Notes: generated by a model from the sequence alone, not told the origin. A stretch of 64,000 nt of DNA from Pigmentiphaga litoralis (GCF_013408655.1 NZ_JACCBP010000001.1:868001-932000), one strand, 5' to 3'; positions 1 to 9,708 are shown, counted from the stretch's first letter. Program-made: numbers and translations.

Positions 1-156
1 GAACTGGCGCGCGAATGGGGCGAGGCCGGGCGCATCGAAGCCTTGCGGCGCTTCGGCATCCAGCGTTTCGTGCGCGACTGGATGGCGCTGTTTGCCGAGG
101 TCACCCAGTCATCGCCATCGCGTTCCACACCCCGACCCCTGGAGCTTGCATCATGA
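1..156 (+). CDS. C-terminal end of a probable glycosyltransferase (partial)
   Basis: An open frame enters from the left edge in frame 1 and stops with TGA at 154-156, so 51 residues are visible. The stop overlaps the next ATG as ATGA, which indicates translational coupling to the sugar-nucleotide gene behind it. The visible residues ([18 protein letters not shown]) look like the amphipathic C-terminal helix of GT4-type glycosyltransferases, and the two following genes make UDP-sugars. The family assignment rests mainly on this context and is tentative. Confidence 0.45.
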   Translation, partial: ELAREWGEAGRIEALRRFGIQRFVRDWMALFAEVTQSSPSRSTPRPLELAS

Positions 157-1166
157 AAGAAAAGGACAGCCTGCGCGTGCTCGTGACAGGTGGGGCAGGA
201 TTCCTCGGGTCGCACCTGTGCACCCGGCTGGTAGAAGAAGGGCACGACGTGCTGTGCGTCGACAACTTCTATACCGGCACGAAGGCGAATATCGCCCCCT
301 TGCTCGGGCATCCGCGCTTCGAGCTGATGCGGCACGACATCACGTTTCCGCTGTATGTGGAAGTGGACGAGATCTACAACCTGGCGTGCCCGGCGTCGCC
401 GGTGCATTACCAGCACGATCCCGTGCAGACCACCAAGACCTGCGTGCATGGGTCGATCAATATGCTTGGCCTGGCCAAACGGGTGGGCGCGCGGATTCTG
501 CAGGCGTCGACCAGCGAAGTGTATGGCGACCCCACGGATCATCCGCAGCGCGAGTCGTACTGGGGGCACGTGAATCCGAACGGGATCCGTGCCTGCTATG
601 ACGAAGGCAAACGCTGCGCGGAAACGCTGTTTGCGGACTACCGCCGCCAATATGGCCTGCGGGTGAAAGTGGCGCGCATCTTCAATACCTATGGCCCCAA
701 CATGCACCCCGACGACGGGCGCGTGGTCTCGAACTTCATCATGCAGGCCCTGGCGAACGAGCCGATCACCATCTATGGCGACGGCACGCAGACGCGCGCC
801 TTCTGCTATGTGGACGATCTGATCGACGGGCTGATGCGGCTGATGCGCAGCCCCGACGATTTCTGGGGCCCGGTCAATATTGGCAACCCGTCAGAAATGA
901 ACATGCTCGAACTTGCGCGGGAGATCGTCGCGCTGACCGGCAGCCGGTCAGAGGTGCGGCTGTTTCCGTTGCCCGGGGACGATCCGGTGCGGCGCTGCCC
1001 GGATATTTCGCTCGCGCGCGAGGTGCTGGGCTGGGATCCGCGCACCCAGGTGACCGAGGGCCTGACCCGCACCATTGCCTATTTCCGCGACCGCACGGGA
1101 TCGGCAGCGTCCGCACCGGCTTCGACAGCGGCTGCCGACGCGGGCCGGGTCGTCCGAATCGCCTGA
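153..1166 (+). CDS. NAD-dependent epimerase/dehydratase, UDP-glucuronate decarboxylase (UXS) type
   Basis: Extended short-chain dehydrogenase of 337 aa, the usual length of bacterial UXS enzymes. It probably converts UDP-glucuronate to UDP-xylose in the cytoplasm. The Rossmann glycine motif [10 protein letters not shown] is at residues 12-21, followed by the STSEVYGDP segment, the YDEGKR catalytic Tyr-Lys pair and the ARIFNTYGP motif, all typical of UXS. ATG at 153 is chosen because GGAG lies at 141-144 and homology begins there; an upstream in-frame start would add residues without similarity. It overlaps the preceding gene by 4 nt and is followed 39 bp later by ugd, whose product would be its substrate. 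A related UDP-glucose or UDP-glucuronate epimerase is the alternative. The C-terminus ends in an Ala/Ser-rich tail. Confidence 0.85.
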   Translation: MKEKDSLRVLVTGGAGFLGSHLCTRLVEEGHDVLCVDNFYTGTKANIAPLLGHPRFELMRHDITFPLYVEVDEIYNLACPASPVHYQHDPVQTTKTCVHGSINMLGLAKRVGARILQASTSEVYGDPTDHPQRESYWGHVNPNGIRACYDEGKRCAETLFADYRRQYGLRVKVARIFNTYGPNMHPDDGRVVSNFIMQALANEPITIYGDGTQTRAFCYVDDLIDGLMRLMRSPDDFWGPVNIGNPSEMNMLELAREIVALTGSRSEVRLFPLPGDDPVRRCPDISLAREVLGWDPRTQVTEGLTRTIAYFRDRTGSAASAPASTAAADAGRVVRIA

Positions 1167-1205
1167 GCAACCCGAGGCGACCGCCTCCGTTTTGGGATAA
1201 CGATC

Positions 1206-2561
1206 ATGAATCTTGCTGTCATTGGTGTGGGCTATGTGGGTCTGGTGACCGGGGCGTGCCTGGCGGACGTGGGCAACCACGTGAGCTGCATGGACCGGGA
1301 TGCCGGAAAAATCGCGCGGCTGGAACGGGGTGACATCCCCATTTTCGAACCCGGCCTGGACGAAGTCGTGCGCCGCAACGCCACGGGCGGGCGGCTGACC
1401 TTCACGACCGACATGGCGCGCGCGGTATGTGATGCCGACATCATTTTTATCGCGGTGGGCACGCCACCCGCCGAGGATGGGTCGGCCGACGTGGGAAGGG
1501 TGCTGGAAGCGGCAATGGAAGCTGTGCGGTATATCGACCGCGACGTGGTGCTGGTGGTGAAGTCGACCGTGCCGGTCGGGACCTGCGACCGCGTGCGGGA
1601 CGCCGTGCAGGCGCTGCTGCGGACCATGCGGTCTCCATGGAAGGTCACGGTCGCGTCCAACCCCGAGTTCCTGAAGGAGGGCAGCGCGATCGACGACTTC
1701 CAGCGGCCCGACCGGATCGTGGTGGGCACCTACGACACCGCGTCGTTGACCCTGCTGCGCGCCCTGTACAGCCCGTACAACCGCAACCATGACCGGCTGA
1801 TCGCCATGGATGTGCGGTCGTCGGAATTTACCAAGTACGCGGCCAATGCCATGTTGGCCACGCGCATCTCGCTCATGAACGAGCTGGCCCGGCTGGCCGA
1901 AAAGGTGGGCGCCGACATTGAAGAGGTACGGCGCGGCGCGGGCGCGGATCCGCGCATCGGCCATCATTTCCTGTATGCCGGCGTAGGCTACGGCGGGTCC
2001 TGCCTGCCCAAGGACGTGAGTGCCCTGAGCCGCCTCGCCGCGGACAACGATGAACCGCTGGACCTGCTGGCCGGCGTGCAGCGCGTGAATGAGCGGCAGA
2101 AGCACCTGTTGTTTGAAAAGGTGGGCAAGGTGCTGGGCGACCTGTCCGGCCGCACCATCGCCGTCTGGGGACTGGCCTTCAAGCCGAATACCGATGACAT
2201 CCGCGATGCGCCCAGCCTTGTGTTGATCCGGGAGCTGCTGGCGGCGGGCGCCAGGGTCAGGGCCTACGATCCGGTCGCGGCGCCTGGCGTCGCGGCGGTG
2301 ATCAAGGATCCGGACCTGGCGCTGGTCGGGTCGGCAAGGGATGCCTGCCTGGGCGCGGATGTGCTGGTGGTGGTGACCGAATGGCGCGAGTTCAAGTCGC
2401 CGGATTTCCGGTGGCTGGCCAAGACCCTGAACCAACCTGCCATCTTTGACGGCCGGAACATTTATGACGCCAACTATGTCCAGGAATGCGGCCTGCGTTA
2501 CTTCGGCGTCGGGAGGGGGGAAACCGTAATCGAAGCCGCGGTAGTGCCCGTAACGGCGTGA
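1206..2561 (+). CDS. ugd: UDP-glucose 6-dehydrogenase
   Basis: Oxidises UDP-glucose to UDP-glucuronate with two NAD+. The 451 aa length is normal for the UDPGDH family. The NAD-binding motif GVGYVGLVTG opens the protein, the central segment carries KSTVPVGT and NPEFLKEG, and the catalytic cysteine is Cys266 in GYGGSCLPKD. The C-terminal UDP-binding domain has the WGLAFKPNTDDIRDAPS motif. It lies 39 bp behind the UXS-type gene, so the two probably form one unit making UDP-glucuronate and UDP-xylose for an exopolysaccharide or cell-surface glycan. GGGATAACGATC before ATG 1206 gives a modest ribosome site. Confidence 0.95.
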   Translation: MNLAVIGVGYVGLVTGACLADVGNHVSCMDRDAGKIARLERGDIPIFEPGLDEVVRRNATGGRLTFTTDMARAVCDADIIFIAVGTPPAEDGSADVGRVLEAAMEAVRYIDRDVVLVVKSTVPVGTCDRVRDAVQALLRTMRSPWKVTVASNPEFLKEGSAIDDFQRPDRIVVGTYDTASLTLLRALYSPYNRNHDRLIAMDVRSSEFTKYAANAMLATRISLMNELARLAEKVGADIEEVRRGAGADPRIGHHFLYAGVGYGGSCLPKDVSALSRLAADNDEPLDLLAGVQRVNERQKHLLFEKVGKVLGDLSGRTIAVWGLAFKPNTDDIRDAPSLVLIRELLAAGARVRAYDPVAAPGVAAVIKDPDLALVGSARDACLGADVLVVVTEWREFKSPDFRWLAKTLNQPAIFDGRNIYDANYVQECGLRYFGVGRGETVIEAAVVPVTA

Positions 2562-2600
2562 AAGAGGGCATTCATGGAAGAGTAAGGAATGGGGAACGAT

Positions 2601-2634
2601 GTGAAAATGTTGCAAAGCAGCGCAACATATTTCA
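2601..2634. repeat. Imperfect inverted repeat downstream of ugd
   Basis: GTGAAAATGTTGC (2601-2613) is matched by GCAACATATTTCAC (2621-2634), giving about 13 paired bases with one bulged T and a loop of some 7-8 nt. There is no T-run after it, so it is not a standard intrinsic terminator. It sits 40 bp after ugd and about 120 bp before the KGG gene, and could be an operator or an mRNA 3' end structure. Confidence 0.5.
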
Positions 2635-2756
2635 CTAAAGCTCACCCGATATGGATGGGAATGGGTCGCAGGTACGACCTTTGCAGTGTGTGACAAGCAG
2701 AAAACGAAGTGTGTTTCCCGCCGCGACCTATCACACAAGTAGTCAGGAGAGACCCC

Positions 2757-3026
2757 ATGGCCGACCAAGATTCACCTCCCGCACGCGCCCCGCGCGGCTT
2801 TGCCGCAATGGACCGCCAGCGGCAACGCGAGATAGCCTCGCAAGGCGGCAAAGCCGCTCACCGCAGTGGACGTGCGCACCAGTTCACTACCCAGGAAGCC
2901 CGTGCTGCAGGCGCCATGAGCCACGCCAGCCGTCGCGCCGCCCAGCAGAACGCCGGTGGTGCCCGGGGCGAACAGCAGGACAGCGAGGTCGAAGCCGTGA
3001 AGCAGGAGGAAACGGCAGAGTCCTGA
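2757..3026 (+). CDS. KGG-motif stress-induced protein (YciG/GsiB type)
   Basis: Small, very hydrophilic protein of 89 aa. The N-terminal part has GFAAMDRQRQREIASQGGKAAH and then SGRAHQFTTQEARAAG, the two halves of the KGG repeat known from YciG and the stress protein GsiB. It carries one degenerate repeat plus an Ala/Gln/Glu-rich tail and is probably disordered. Family members accumulate under general or desiccation stress; a biochemical function is not known. ATG 2757 is preceded by AGGAGA at 2745-2750. The gene stands alone with a terminator behind it. Confidence 0.8.
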   Translation: MADQDSPPARAPRGFAAMDRQRQREIASQGGKAAHRSGRAHQFTTQEARAAGAMSHASRRAAQQNAGGARGEQQDSEVEAVKQEETAES

Positions 3027-3064
3027 TCCCTCCCGCGTCAGCCGTCGCTGACGGGGTTGTCCAG

Positions 3065-3111
3065 AGGCCCGCACGCCGTCCGATCCTAGTCGGGCGCCTT
3101 GCGGGCCTTTT
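3065..3111 (+). terminator. Intrinsic terminator of the KGG gene
   Basis: AGGCCCGCA (3065-3073) pairs perfectly with TGCGGGCCT (3100-3108), followed by TTT. The 26-nt loop can form a smaller inner stem. It begins 39 bp after the KGG stop codon. Confidence 0.6.
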
Positions 3112-3261
3112 GCATGGGGGATCCCATGCCATTGTCATCCAGGGGTGAGTATTCATGAGTAGTTGGCGGTGCGAGGATTGTAGGAACGGAACGTCGGGAC
3201 GATGCTTAAAGGCGAGAATGCTGCTCGTTTACGGTCGGGCATCCAACTTGCGAGGAAAGAC

Positions 3262-3401
3262 CTGCGTCCCGGCTGGTTAGTTCTGGGTAGGGCGGGACGC
3301 AGCTCTCCGAGGTGTCTGCGTGGTGTGGGCATCTTGGTTTGTGTTGCGAGAGTGCAGCACATGCTTGTGCCCCCTGGCTCGGTCGGGGGGCGCTTTTTTT
3401 T
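3262..3401 (+). ncRNA. Structured leader or small RNA ending in an intrinsic terminator
   Basis: Three hairpins follow each other in the 398-bp gap between the KGG gene and the DUF1488 gene. The first has a perfect 10-bp stem, CTGCGTCCCG (3262-3271) with CGGGACGCAG (3293-3302). The second is GTGTTGC (3341-3347) with GCAGCAC (3354-3360) around a GAGAGT loop, with one G-U pair. The third is the terminator at 3367-3401. No convincing ORF crosses the region. The last T is only 24 nt before the next start codon, which leaves no room for a separate promoter. The RNA is therefore either an attenuating leader of the downstream gene or an independent small RNA with read-through. The 5' end is unknown. 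Confidence 0.4.
3367..3401 (+). terminator. Strong intrinsic terminator just before the DUF1488 gene
   Basis: GTGCCCCCT (3367-3375) pairs with GGGGGGCGC (3385-3393) over nine pairs, two of them G-U, with a 9-nt loop and an uninterrupted run of eight T (3394-3401). AGGAG of the next gene follows at 3414-3418. The position suggests conditional termination in the leader of that gene. Confidence 0.75.
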
Positions 3402-3425
3402 AGACCTGGATACAGGAGCCACAGC

Positions 3426-3722
3426 ATGAATTACGATCCGCAAGCCAAAGCCGACACGGCGTGTGTGCGGTTCAACATGGCTTACCCGGACGGCGAGACC
3501 GACGCCGCGATCAGCGCCAAGGCGCTGGTGGAATATTTCGGCGCCGACATGGCCCCCGATAGCCTGATCAAGAGCTATCGCAAGAATTTCCGCGCCATCC
3601 ATGCAGCCGCGCAGCAGAAAGGTCAGCCCACCTCGGATGGCCGCGTGCTGGTTACGGCTGCCGACCTGGAAGCGTGGGCCGAGCGCACCGTGACCAAATC
3701 GCGGTCGTCCGCCGCGAAGTAA
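3426..3722 (+). CDS. DUF1488 family protein
   Basis: Small cytoplasmic protein of 98 aa with no signal peptide or membrane segment. The pattern VRFNMAYPDGETDAAISAKA, then ALVEYFGA, a helix rich in basic residues and DGRVLVTAADL near the end fits DUF1488, a family of unknown function in proteobacteria. ATG 3426 has AGGAG at 3414-3418, seven bases upstream. The gene lies behind a strong terminator, so its expression probably depends on read-through or antitermination. The CheB-like gene starts 4 bp after the stop, which suggests co-transcription. Confidence 0.65.
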   Translation: MNYDPQAKADTACVRFNMAYPDGETDAAISAKALVEYFGADMAPDSLIKSYRKNFRAIHAAAQQKGQPTSDGRVLVTAADLEAWAERTVTKSRSSAAK

Positions 3723-3726
3723 GACC

Positions 3727-4749
3727 GTGAACGCGCGCGACCCCTCGGCGGCAGCCACGCGGGACGTGGTCGTGATCGGCCTGTCGCGCGGCGGGCTGGA
3801 AGTATTGCGCACGGTGCTGCGCGAGCTGCCGCCGGATTTCCCGGCGGCGATGCTGGTCGTGGCGCACATTGGCGCGCACCACAGCATTTTGCCCAGCATC
3901 CTGTCGCAGGAGACGTCTTTGCCGGTGGCGCATGCCGGGCACGGCGAAGCGCTGCGCTACGGCGAGATCGTGGTGGCGCCCCCCGACTGCCATCTGCTGC
4001 TGACGGCGGCCGGCACCTTGCTATCCCATGGCGCAAAGGAAAACTTTGCCCGGCCGGCGATCGACCCCTTGTTTCGTTCCGCGGCGTTATCGAAGGGCCC
4101 GGCGGTGGTGGGGATCCTGCTGTCCGGCGACCTGGACGATGGCTGCGTCGGCCTGCAGGCCATCAAGGATTGCGGTGGCGCGGTGATCGTGCAGGACCCC
4201 GCCACGGCCGAATCCGAGAGCATGCCGCGCCACGCGCTGGCTGCCGTGCAGGTCGATGCCTGCGTGGCCCCGTCCGGCATTGCGCAGGCCTTGCTGACCC
4301 TGATGCACCAGCCGTCGTCGGAAGTGTCTGCCGCTGACAAGCGGCGCCACCTGATCGATATTGAAAACCGTTTCCTGCTGGGAGACCCCGACGTGACCGC
4401 CCTTGCCGACATTGCCAAGCCGACGACCTTTACCTGCCCGGAATGCCACGGGACGCTATGGGAGGTGGAGCAGGGCGGACCGGCGCGCTTCCGCTGCCAT
4501 ACCGGGCACGGCTATACGGCAGCCAGCCTGGCCCACGGGCAGGCAGTGGCCGCCGAAGAGGCGGTGTGGGCGGCCGTGCGCGCGCTGCACGAAAAGGAAA
4601 TGCTGCTGCGGCGGATGGCCCAGACCGCGGCGGCCAGCGGCCGGCATGTTGCCGCGTCCGAGCGGCTGGCCGAGGCGGATGCAGCGGCCGCCCATGCCGC
4701 GACCCTGCGCGCCATGACGACCGAAGCCGCCCCGGAAAGGCCGTTATAG
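3727..4749 (+). CDS. Stand-alone CheB-type methylesterase domain with C-terminal Cys/His motif
   Basis: The first 190 residues are a CheB methylesterase domain with the full catalytic triad: Ser20 in IGLSRGG, His47 in VVAHIGAHH and Asp138 in LSGDLDDG, at the spacing seen in CheB. There is no N-terminal receiver domain, unlike chemotaxis CheB, so it is not controlled by CheA phosphorylation in the usual way. After about residue 235 comes CPEC followed by CHTGHGY, a zinc-binding-like element, and then an Ala-rich helical tail. No chemotaxis genes are nearby. Such proteins are often annotated as chemotaxis protein CheB; the substrate here is unknown. The start is GTG 3727, four bases after the DUF1488 stop. 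Confidence 0.8.
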   Translation: MNARDPSAAATRDVVVIGLSRGGLEVLRTVLRELPPDFPAAMLVVAHIGAHHSILPSILSQETSLPVAHAGHGEALRYGEIVVAPPDCHLLLTAAGTLLSHGAKENFARPAIDPLFRSAALSKGPAVVGILLSGDLDDGCVGLQAIKDCGGAVIVQDPATAESESMPRHALAAVQVDACVAPSGIAQALLTLMHQPSSEVSAADKRRHLIDIENRFLLGDPDVTALADIAKPTTFTCPECHGTLWEVEQGGPARFRCHTGHGYTAASLAHGQAVAAEEAVWAAVRALHEKEMLLRRMAQTAAASGRHVAASERLAEADAAAAHAATLRAMTTEAAPERPL

Positions 4750-4862
4750 ATCGCAGCAATTTCGTGGGGGGTTTCGGCAGGGCGGATGTCGGCGTACGCA
4801 ATTTCCGGTGTAGAGTTGTGCGCCACCCGACCCCCACACCGATATCAGAGAGTCTCTGCCCC

Positions 4863-6503
<1,641 letters not shown>

Positions 6504-6525
6504 CACGGCGTTGGACGGATACGGG

Positions 6526-6548
6526 ACGGCGGCTGCGGCCGCCGTTTT
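6526..6548 (+). terminator. Intrinsic terminator of pgm
   Basis: ACGGCGGC (6526-6533) pairs with GCCGCCGT (6538-6545) around a TGCG tetraloop, followed by TTTT (6545-6548). It lies between the convergent pgm and FAH-family genes. Confidence 0.7.
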
Positions 6549-6567
6549 CGTGCCGTGTACCGCGGGC

Positions 6568-7419
6568 TTATTCGGTCCGGATGCCGTTGCGCAGCACGCC
6601 AATGGCATCGACGTCCACTTCGACTACGTCACCCGGTTTCATCCAGACCGGTGGCTGACGTTTGGCGCCCACGCCGCCCGGCGTGCCGGTCACGATCACA
6701 TCCCCCGGCGACAAGGGCGTGAAGGTCGAGATAAAGGCGATCTGCCTGGGGATGCTGTGAATCAGGCGGTCGGTGGTGGTGCGCTGCATTTCCACCCCGT
6801 TAAGGCGCGTGATGAGGGTCATGACCTGACCGGCCGCGATTTCGTCTGCCGTGACCATCCAGGGTCCGAACCCGCCCGTGCGCCAGAAGTTCTTGCCCGC
6901 CGTCCATTGCGGCGTGGCGGTCTGCCAGTCGCGCAGGCTGCCGTCGTTGTAGCAGGCGTAGCCGGCAATGTGCGACCAGGCGTCGTCTTCGCTGATGCGG
7001 CGGCCGCCCTTGCCGATCACGATGGCGATTTCCCCTTCGTAGTCCAGCCGGCCCGACTCGGGCGGCAGCACGATGTCGTCCCCATGCGCAACCTGCGATT
7101 CCGCCACGCGCAGGAACAGGGTGGGGCTTTCCGTGACGGTGCGGCCCGTTTCCTGCACATGGTCCGCGTAGTTCAGGCCGACACACACGATCTTGCCCGG
7201 GTTGGGAATGACGGGCAGCAGCGTGACGGCGGCCAGCGGAACGGAGGGGGCCGATTCGGCATCGGCAATGCCGGCGGCTTCAAAGATGCGGTCGGCGGCG
7301 ATCAGCGCCTTGAGGTCAGGAATGGCGGAGCCGAAGTGCGCGCCGAGGTCGATGATGCGGTCGCCTTTGACCGCGCCGTAGGACGCGGTGCCGCGGTAGT
7401 CGAAGCTGATGAGTTTCAT
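6568..7419 (-). CDS. Fumarylacetoacetate hydrolase family protein
   Basis: 283 aa, the size of single-domain FAH enzymes such as FAHD and HpcE-type isomerase/decarboxylases. Metal ligands are visible in DYEGEIAIVIG and downstream in YNDGSLRDWQ, and the GTPGGVG loop is near the C-terminus. It probably hydrolyses or isomerises a ring-cleavage product. The start at 7419 (MKLISFDY) overlaps the hydroxylase stop as ATGA, so it is the last gene of the VOC-hydroxylase-FAH operon. The exact substrate cannot be read from sequence. Confidence 0.85.
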   Translation of the reverse strand: MKLISFDYRGTASYGAVKGDRIIDLGAHFGSAIPDLKALIAADRIFEAAGIADAESAPSVPLAAVTLLPVIPNPGKIVCVGLNYADHVQETGRTVTESPTLFLRVAESQVAHGDDIVLPPESGRLDYEGEIAIVIGKGGRRISEDDAWSHIAGYACYNDGSLRDWQTATPQWTAGKNFWRTGGFGPWMVTADEIAAGQVMTLITRLNGVEMQRTTTDRLIHSIPRQIAFISTFTPLSPGDVIVTGTPGGVGAKRQPPVWMKPGDVVEVDVDAIGVLRNGIRTE

Positions 7420-8969
7420 GATGGCCTGTGGGGGGAGAAAGGAAAGTGGGTGAGCAGGGCGGGCAGGTTGCCGGGGTCGTGGGCGACGGCGGCAATGTAG
7501 CGGTCGGGCCGCACCAGCACCGCGGCGGCGGAATGGTCCTGCAGCCACGCGCGCAGGGCGGGGGGCAGGTCGGTCAGGATGCGCAGGCGGGGCGAGGGGG
7601 GCGGGACGGCCGGCGCCGATGGCGCGCCGGGGTCCGCCTTCGCAGGCCACCTTTGCGTATCGACCAGCAGCGCGTAATCGTGCCCCAGCACCGCGTCAAA
7701 GCCGGTGCCATCGTCCTGCCGCGGCTGGATCAGGGGGCGGCCGGCGGCGGGGTGATCCTGCGTCAGCGCGCCGGGCGGCAGGCGGGGGGTCGGACTGTCG
7801 AACAGCGCCGGGGACCCGTCGGCAAAGCGGGCGTCACGTGCCCGTGCCGCCTCGGGATCCGTGGTCTGGATCAGGTCACCCAATTGCACGGCCAGATCGA
7901 TGAACGCCCGCACGTGTGGCGCGCGCTCGGCTTCGTAAGTGTCGAGCAGGTCGTCGTTGGCATCGCCCCGCAAGACAGCCACCAGCTTCCACGCCAGGTT
8001 CACGGCGTCGCGGATGCCGGCGCACATGCCCTGACCCAGGAAAGGCGGCGTCTGATGGGCCGAATCGCCGGCCAGCAGCAGCGGACCCTTGCGCCAGCCT
8101 TGCGTGATCACCGAATGGAAGGTGTAGATGGCGGCGCGTTCCAGCGTGGCCTGGTCGGGCCGCACCCAGCGTGACACGAGTTGCCACAAGGTGTCGGGTT
8201 CGACCAGCCTGGCCGGGTCGTCGCCGGGCATCAGCATGATTTCCCAGCGGCGGCGCCGGTCGGTCACGTTGCAGTAGGTCATGGGCCGCGCCGGGTCGCA
8301 GTGCTGCACGGTGTGCCTGGGCAGGTCCAGGTCGACACCGCGATTGAGCATCACATCGAACACCAGCCAGGGCTGATGCAGGCCCAGGTCTTCTCGGGTC
8401 GAGCCCATGGTCTTGCGGACCAGCGATCGCGCCCCGTCCGCGCCGACCACATACCGGGCGCGGAACGTCTCGGTCGGCCCAGGCGGCGGGGGCTCGCCGC
8501 CGGCCGCTTCCATCCCGACTTCCCTGCCTAGCAGCGTGGCGCCATCCCCCGTTACGTCGATCGATTCCAGATCGAACCCGAGCCTGACCTGAACATTCGG
8601 GTAACGCTGCAACCCATCGCGCAGCGCCCGTTCCAGTTCCGGCTGGTGGAAGTAATAGTTGTTCGCGCAGCCATGCGGTCCGGCCAGTGCCGAGCCCCGC
8701 CGGACCAGCAAGGTGCGGCCGGTGGCGTTGACGAAATGCATGCCTTCGGTGCCGGGCCGGGCGATGGCCGCAACGGCATCCCCCAGGCCGATGGACTGGA
8801 AGGCGCGCATGACTTCGCCATCGAAATGGATGGCGCGCGGGGTCGGCACCACGTCCGGCAGCCGTTCCAGCACCAGCACCGACAGGCCCGCCGCGCCGAG
8901 CAGGTTCGCGAGCATGGCGCCGCTGGGCCCCAGACCGACGACGGCAACGTCGTACGCCACTTCAGACAT
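7416..8969 (-). CDS. FAD-dependent aromatic hydroxylase, MhpA-like
   Basis: Class A flavoprotein monooxygenase of 517 aa. The N-terminal GxGxxG motif is VVGLGPSGAMLANLL, the middle DG motif is VVGADGARSLVR and the GD motif is LLAGDSAHQTPPFLGQGM. The overall pattern is close to 3-(3-hydroxyphenyl)propionate hydroxylase (MhpA), which hydroxylates a phenol ring using NAD(P)H and oxygen. It overlaps the upstream VOC gene by 8 nt and the FAH gene by 4 nt, so the three are co-translated. The pathway implied is ring hydroxylation, ring cleavage and hydrolysis of an aromatic compound. The substrate is not determined. Confidence 0.85.
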   Translation of the reverse strand: MSEVAYDVAVVGLGPSGAMLANLLGAAGLSVLVLERLPDVVPTPRAIHFDGEVMRAFQSIGLGDAVAAIARPGTEGMHFVNATGRTLLVRRGSALAGPHGCANNYYFHQPELERALRDGLQRYPNVQVRLGFDLESIDVTGDGATLLGREVGMEAAGGEPPPPGPTETFRARYVVGADGARSLVRKTMGSTREDLGLHQPWLVFDVMLNRGVDLDLPRHTVQHCDPARPMTYCNVTDRRRRWEIMLMPGDDPARLVEPDTLWQLVSRWVRPDQATLERAAIYTFHSVITQGWRKGPLLLAGDSAHQTPPFLGQGMCAGIRDAVNLAWKLVAVLRGDANDDLLDTYEAERAPHVRAFIDLAVQLGDLIQTTDPEAARARDARFADGSPALFDSPTPRLPPGALTQDHPAAGRPLIQPRQDDGTGFDAVLGHDYALLVDTQRWPAKADPGAPSAPAVPPPSPRLRILTDLPPALRAWLQDHSAAAVLVRPDRYIAAVAHDPGNLPALLTHFPFSPHRPS

Positions 8970-9528
8970 CCTGATCGGCGCGCATCTTGGCCGCGACCTT
9001 GGCCTGCCAGTCGGCGCGCGACATGAAGTCGGGTGTGCGGGTGGCGATGGCTTCGGCTTTCGCCAGGATCACGTCGTCACTGTCGGCGAAGTCAATCGGG
9101 ACCCGCAGAGGCTGCGCGCAATACCAGGGCGTGTCGACGAACAATTCCAGGCGGTTGCCTTCCGGGTCGCGGCAGTAAAGCGAAATGGCGTTGCCGTGCG
9201 TGACCGGCTGCATATCGGTCGCGCCCGAGTCATTCAGACGGGTGTGGAACCGCCGCAGCGTGGCGATATCGGGTACCCGGAACGAGATCTGGTTGATCAG
9301 GTTGAAGGGCAGGTCGGCCGGCCGGCCCGTGGCCAGGACGATCTGGTGATGCTCGTTGGGGTCGCGGCTCAGGAACACCAGCTGGACATGTCCCAGGTCG
9401 CCTTTATCGGTTTGCGTGAAACGGAGCGCCCCCGTGTAGAAGCGGGCCATGGCGTCCAGGTCCTGGACGTAGATGCCGAAGTGGCTGAAGGCCAGCGAAA
9501 GCCCGCCGGAAGAGGGTGCCTGAGTCAT
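8962..9528 (-). CDS. VOC family protein, extradiol-dioxygenase-like
   Basis: 188 aa with a vicinal-oxygen-chelate fold: FSHFGIYVQDLDAMARFYTGAL at the N-terminus, then a second beta-alpha-beta module ending in YCRDPEGNRLELFVDTPW. Possible metal ligands are His16, His60 or His61, and Glu128, consistent with a single-domain glyoxalase/catechol 2,3-dioxygenase relative. As first gene of the operon before a ring hydroxylase it may supply the ring-cleavage step, though a small VOC hydratase or isomerase role is possible. Transcription starts in the AT-rich divergent region 9529-9606. Confidence 0.75.
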   Translation of the reverse strand: MTQAPSSGGLSLAFSHFGIYVQDLDAMARFYTGALRFTQTDKGDLGHVQLVFLSRDPNEHHQIVLATGRPADLPFNLINQISFRVPDIATLRRFHTRLNDSGATDMQPVTHGNAISLYCRDPEGNRLELFVDTPWYCAQPLRVPIDFADSDDVILAKAEAIATRTPDFMSRADWQAKVAAKMRADQDV

Positions 9529-9565
9529 GTCTCCGATTCCTTCAAAAGAGAAGTTTGCAATTTAG

Positions 9566-9629
9566 GCTGCGTTATTTGTGGTTAATGATATAGAAATTAT
9601 CGTATATTGAAAATAACAAATGACGCAGC
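9566..9629. promoter_or_regulatory. Divergent promoter with a 14-bp inverted repeat pair
   Basis: GCTGCGTTATTTGT (9566-9579) recurs inverted as ACAAATGACGCAGC (9616-9629) with one mismatch. The 36 bp between them is strongly AT-rich in an otherwise high-GC window. It lies between the minus-strand aromatic operon and the Bug receptor, as expected for an operator controlling both. No regulator gene is adjacent. Confidence 0.55.
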
Positions 9630-9708
9630 GGTAAAAAGCCGGACAACCGCGCTGCGTGACAAACCCGCCGGCGCGCCCACGCGCCGCGACCTTATGGTGG
9701 AGACCGCG

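Noticed and set aside
948..2768. Long antisense open frame (606 codons) opposite ugd
   Set aside because: Opposite-frame openness is usual in high-GC genes; the translation is rich in His/Gln/Arg with no domain, and ugd is certain on the plus strand.
2651..3148. Plus-strand 165-codon frame overlapping the KGG gene
   Set aside because: The KGG frame has a good ribosome site and a recognised motif; this frame gives no similarity.
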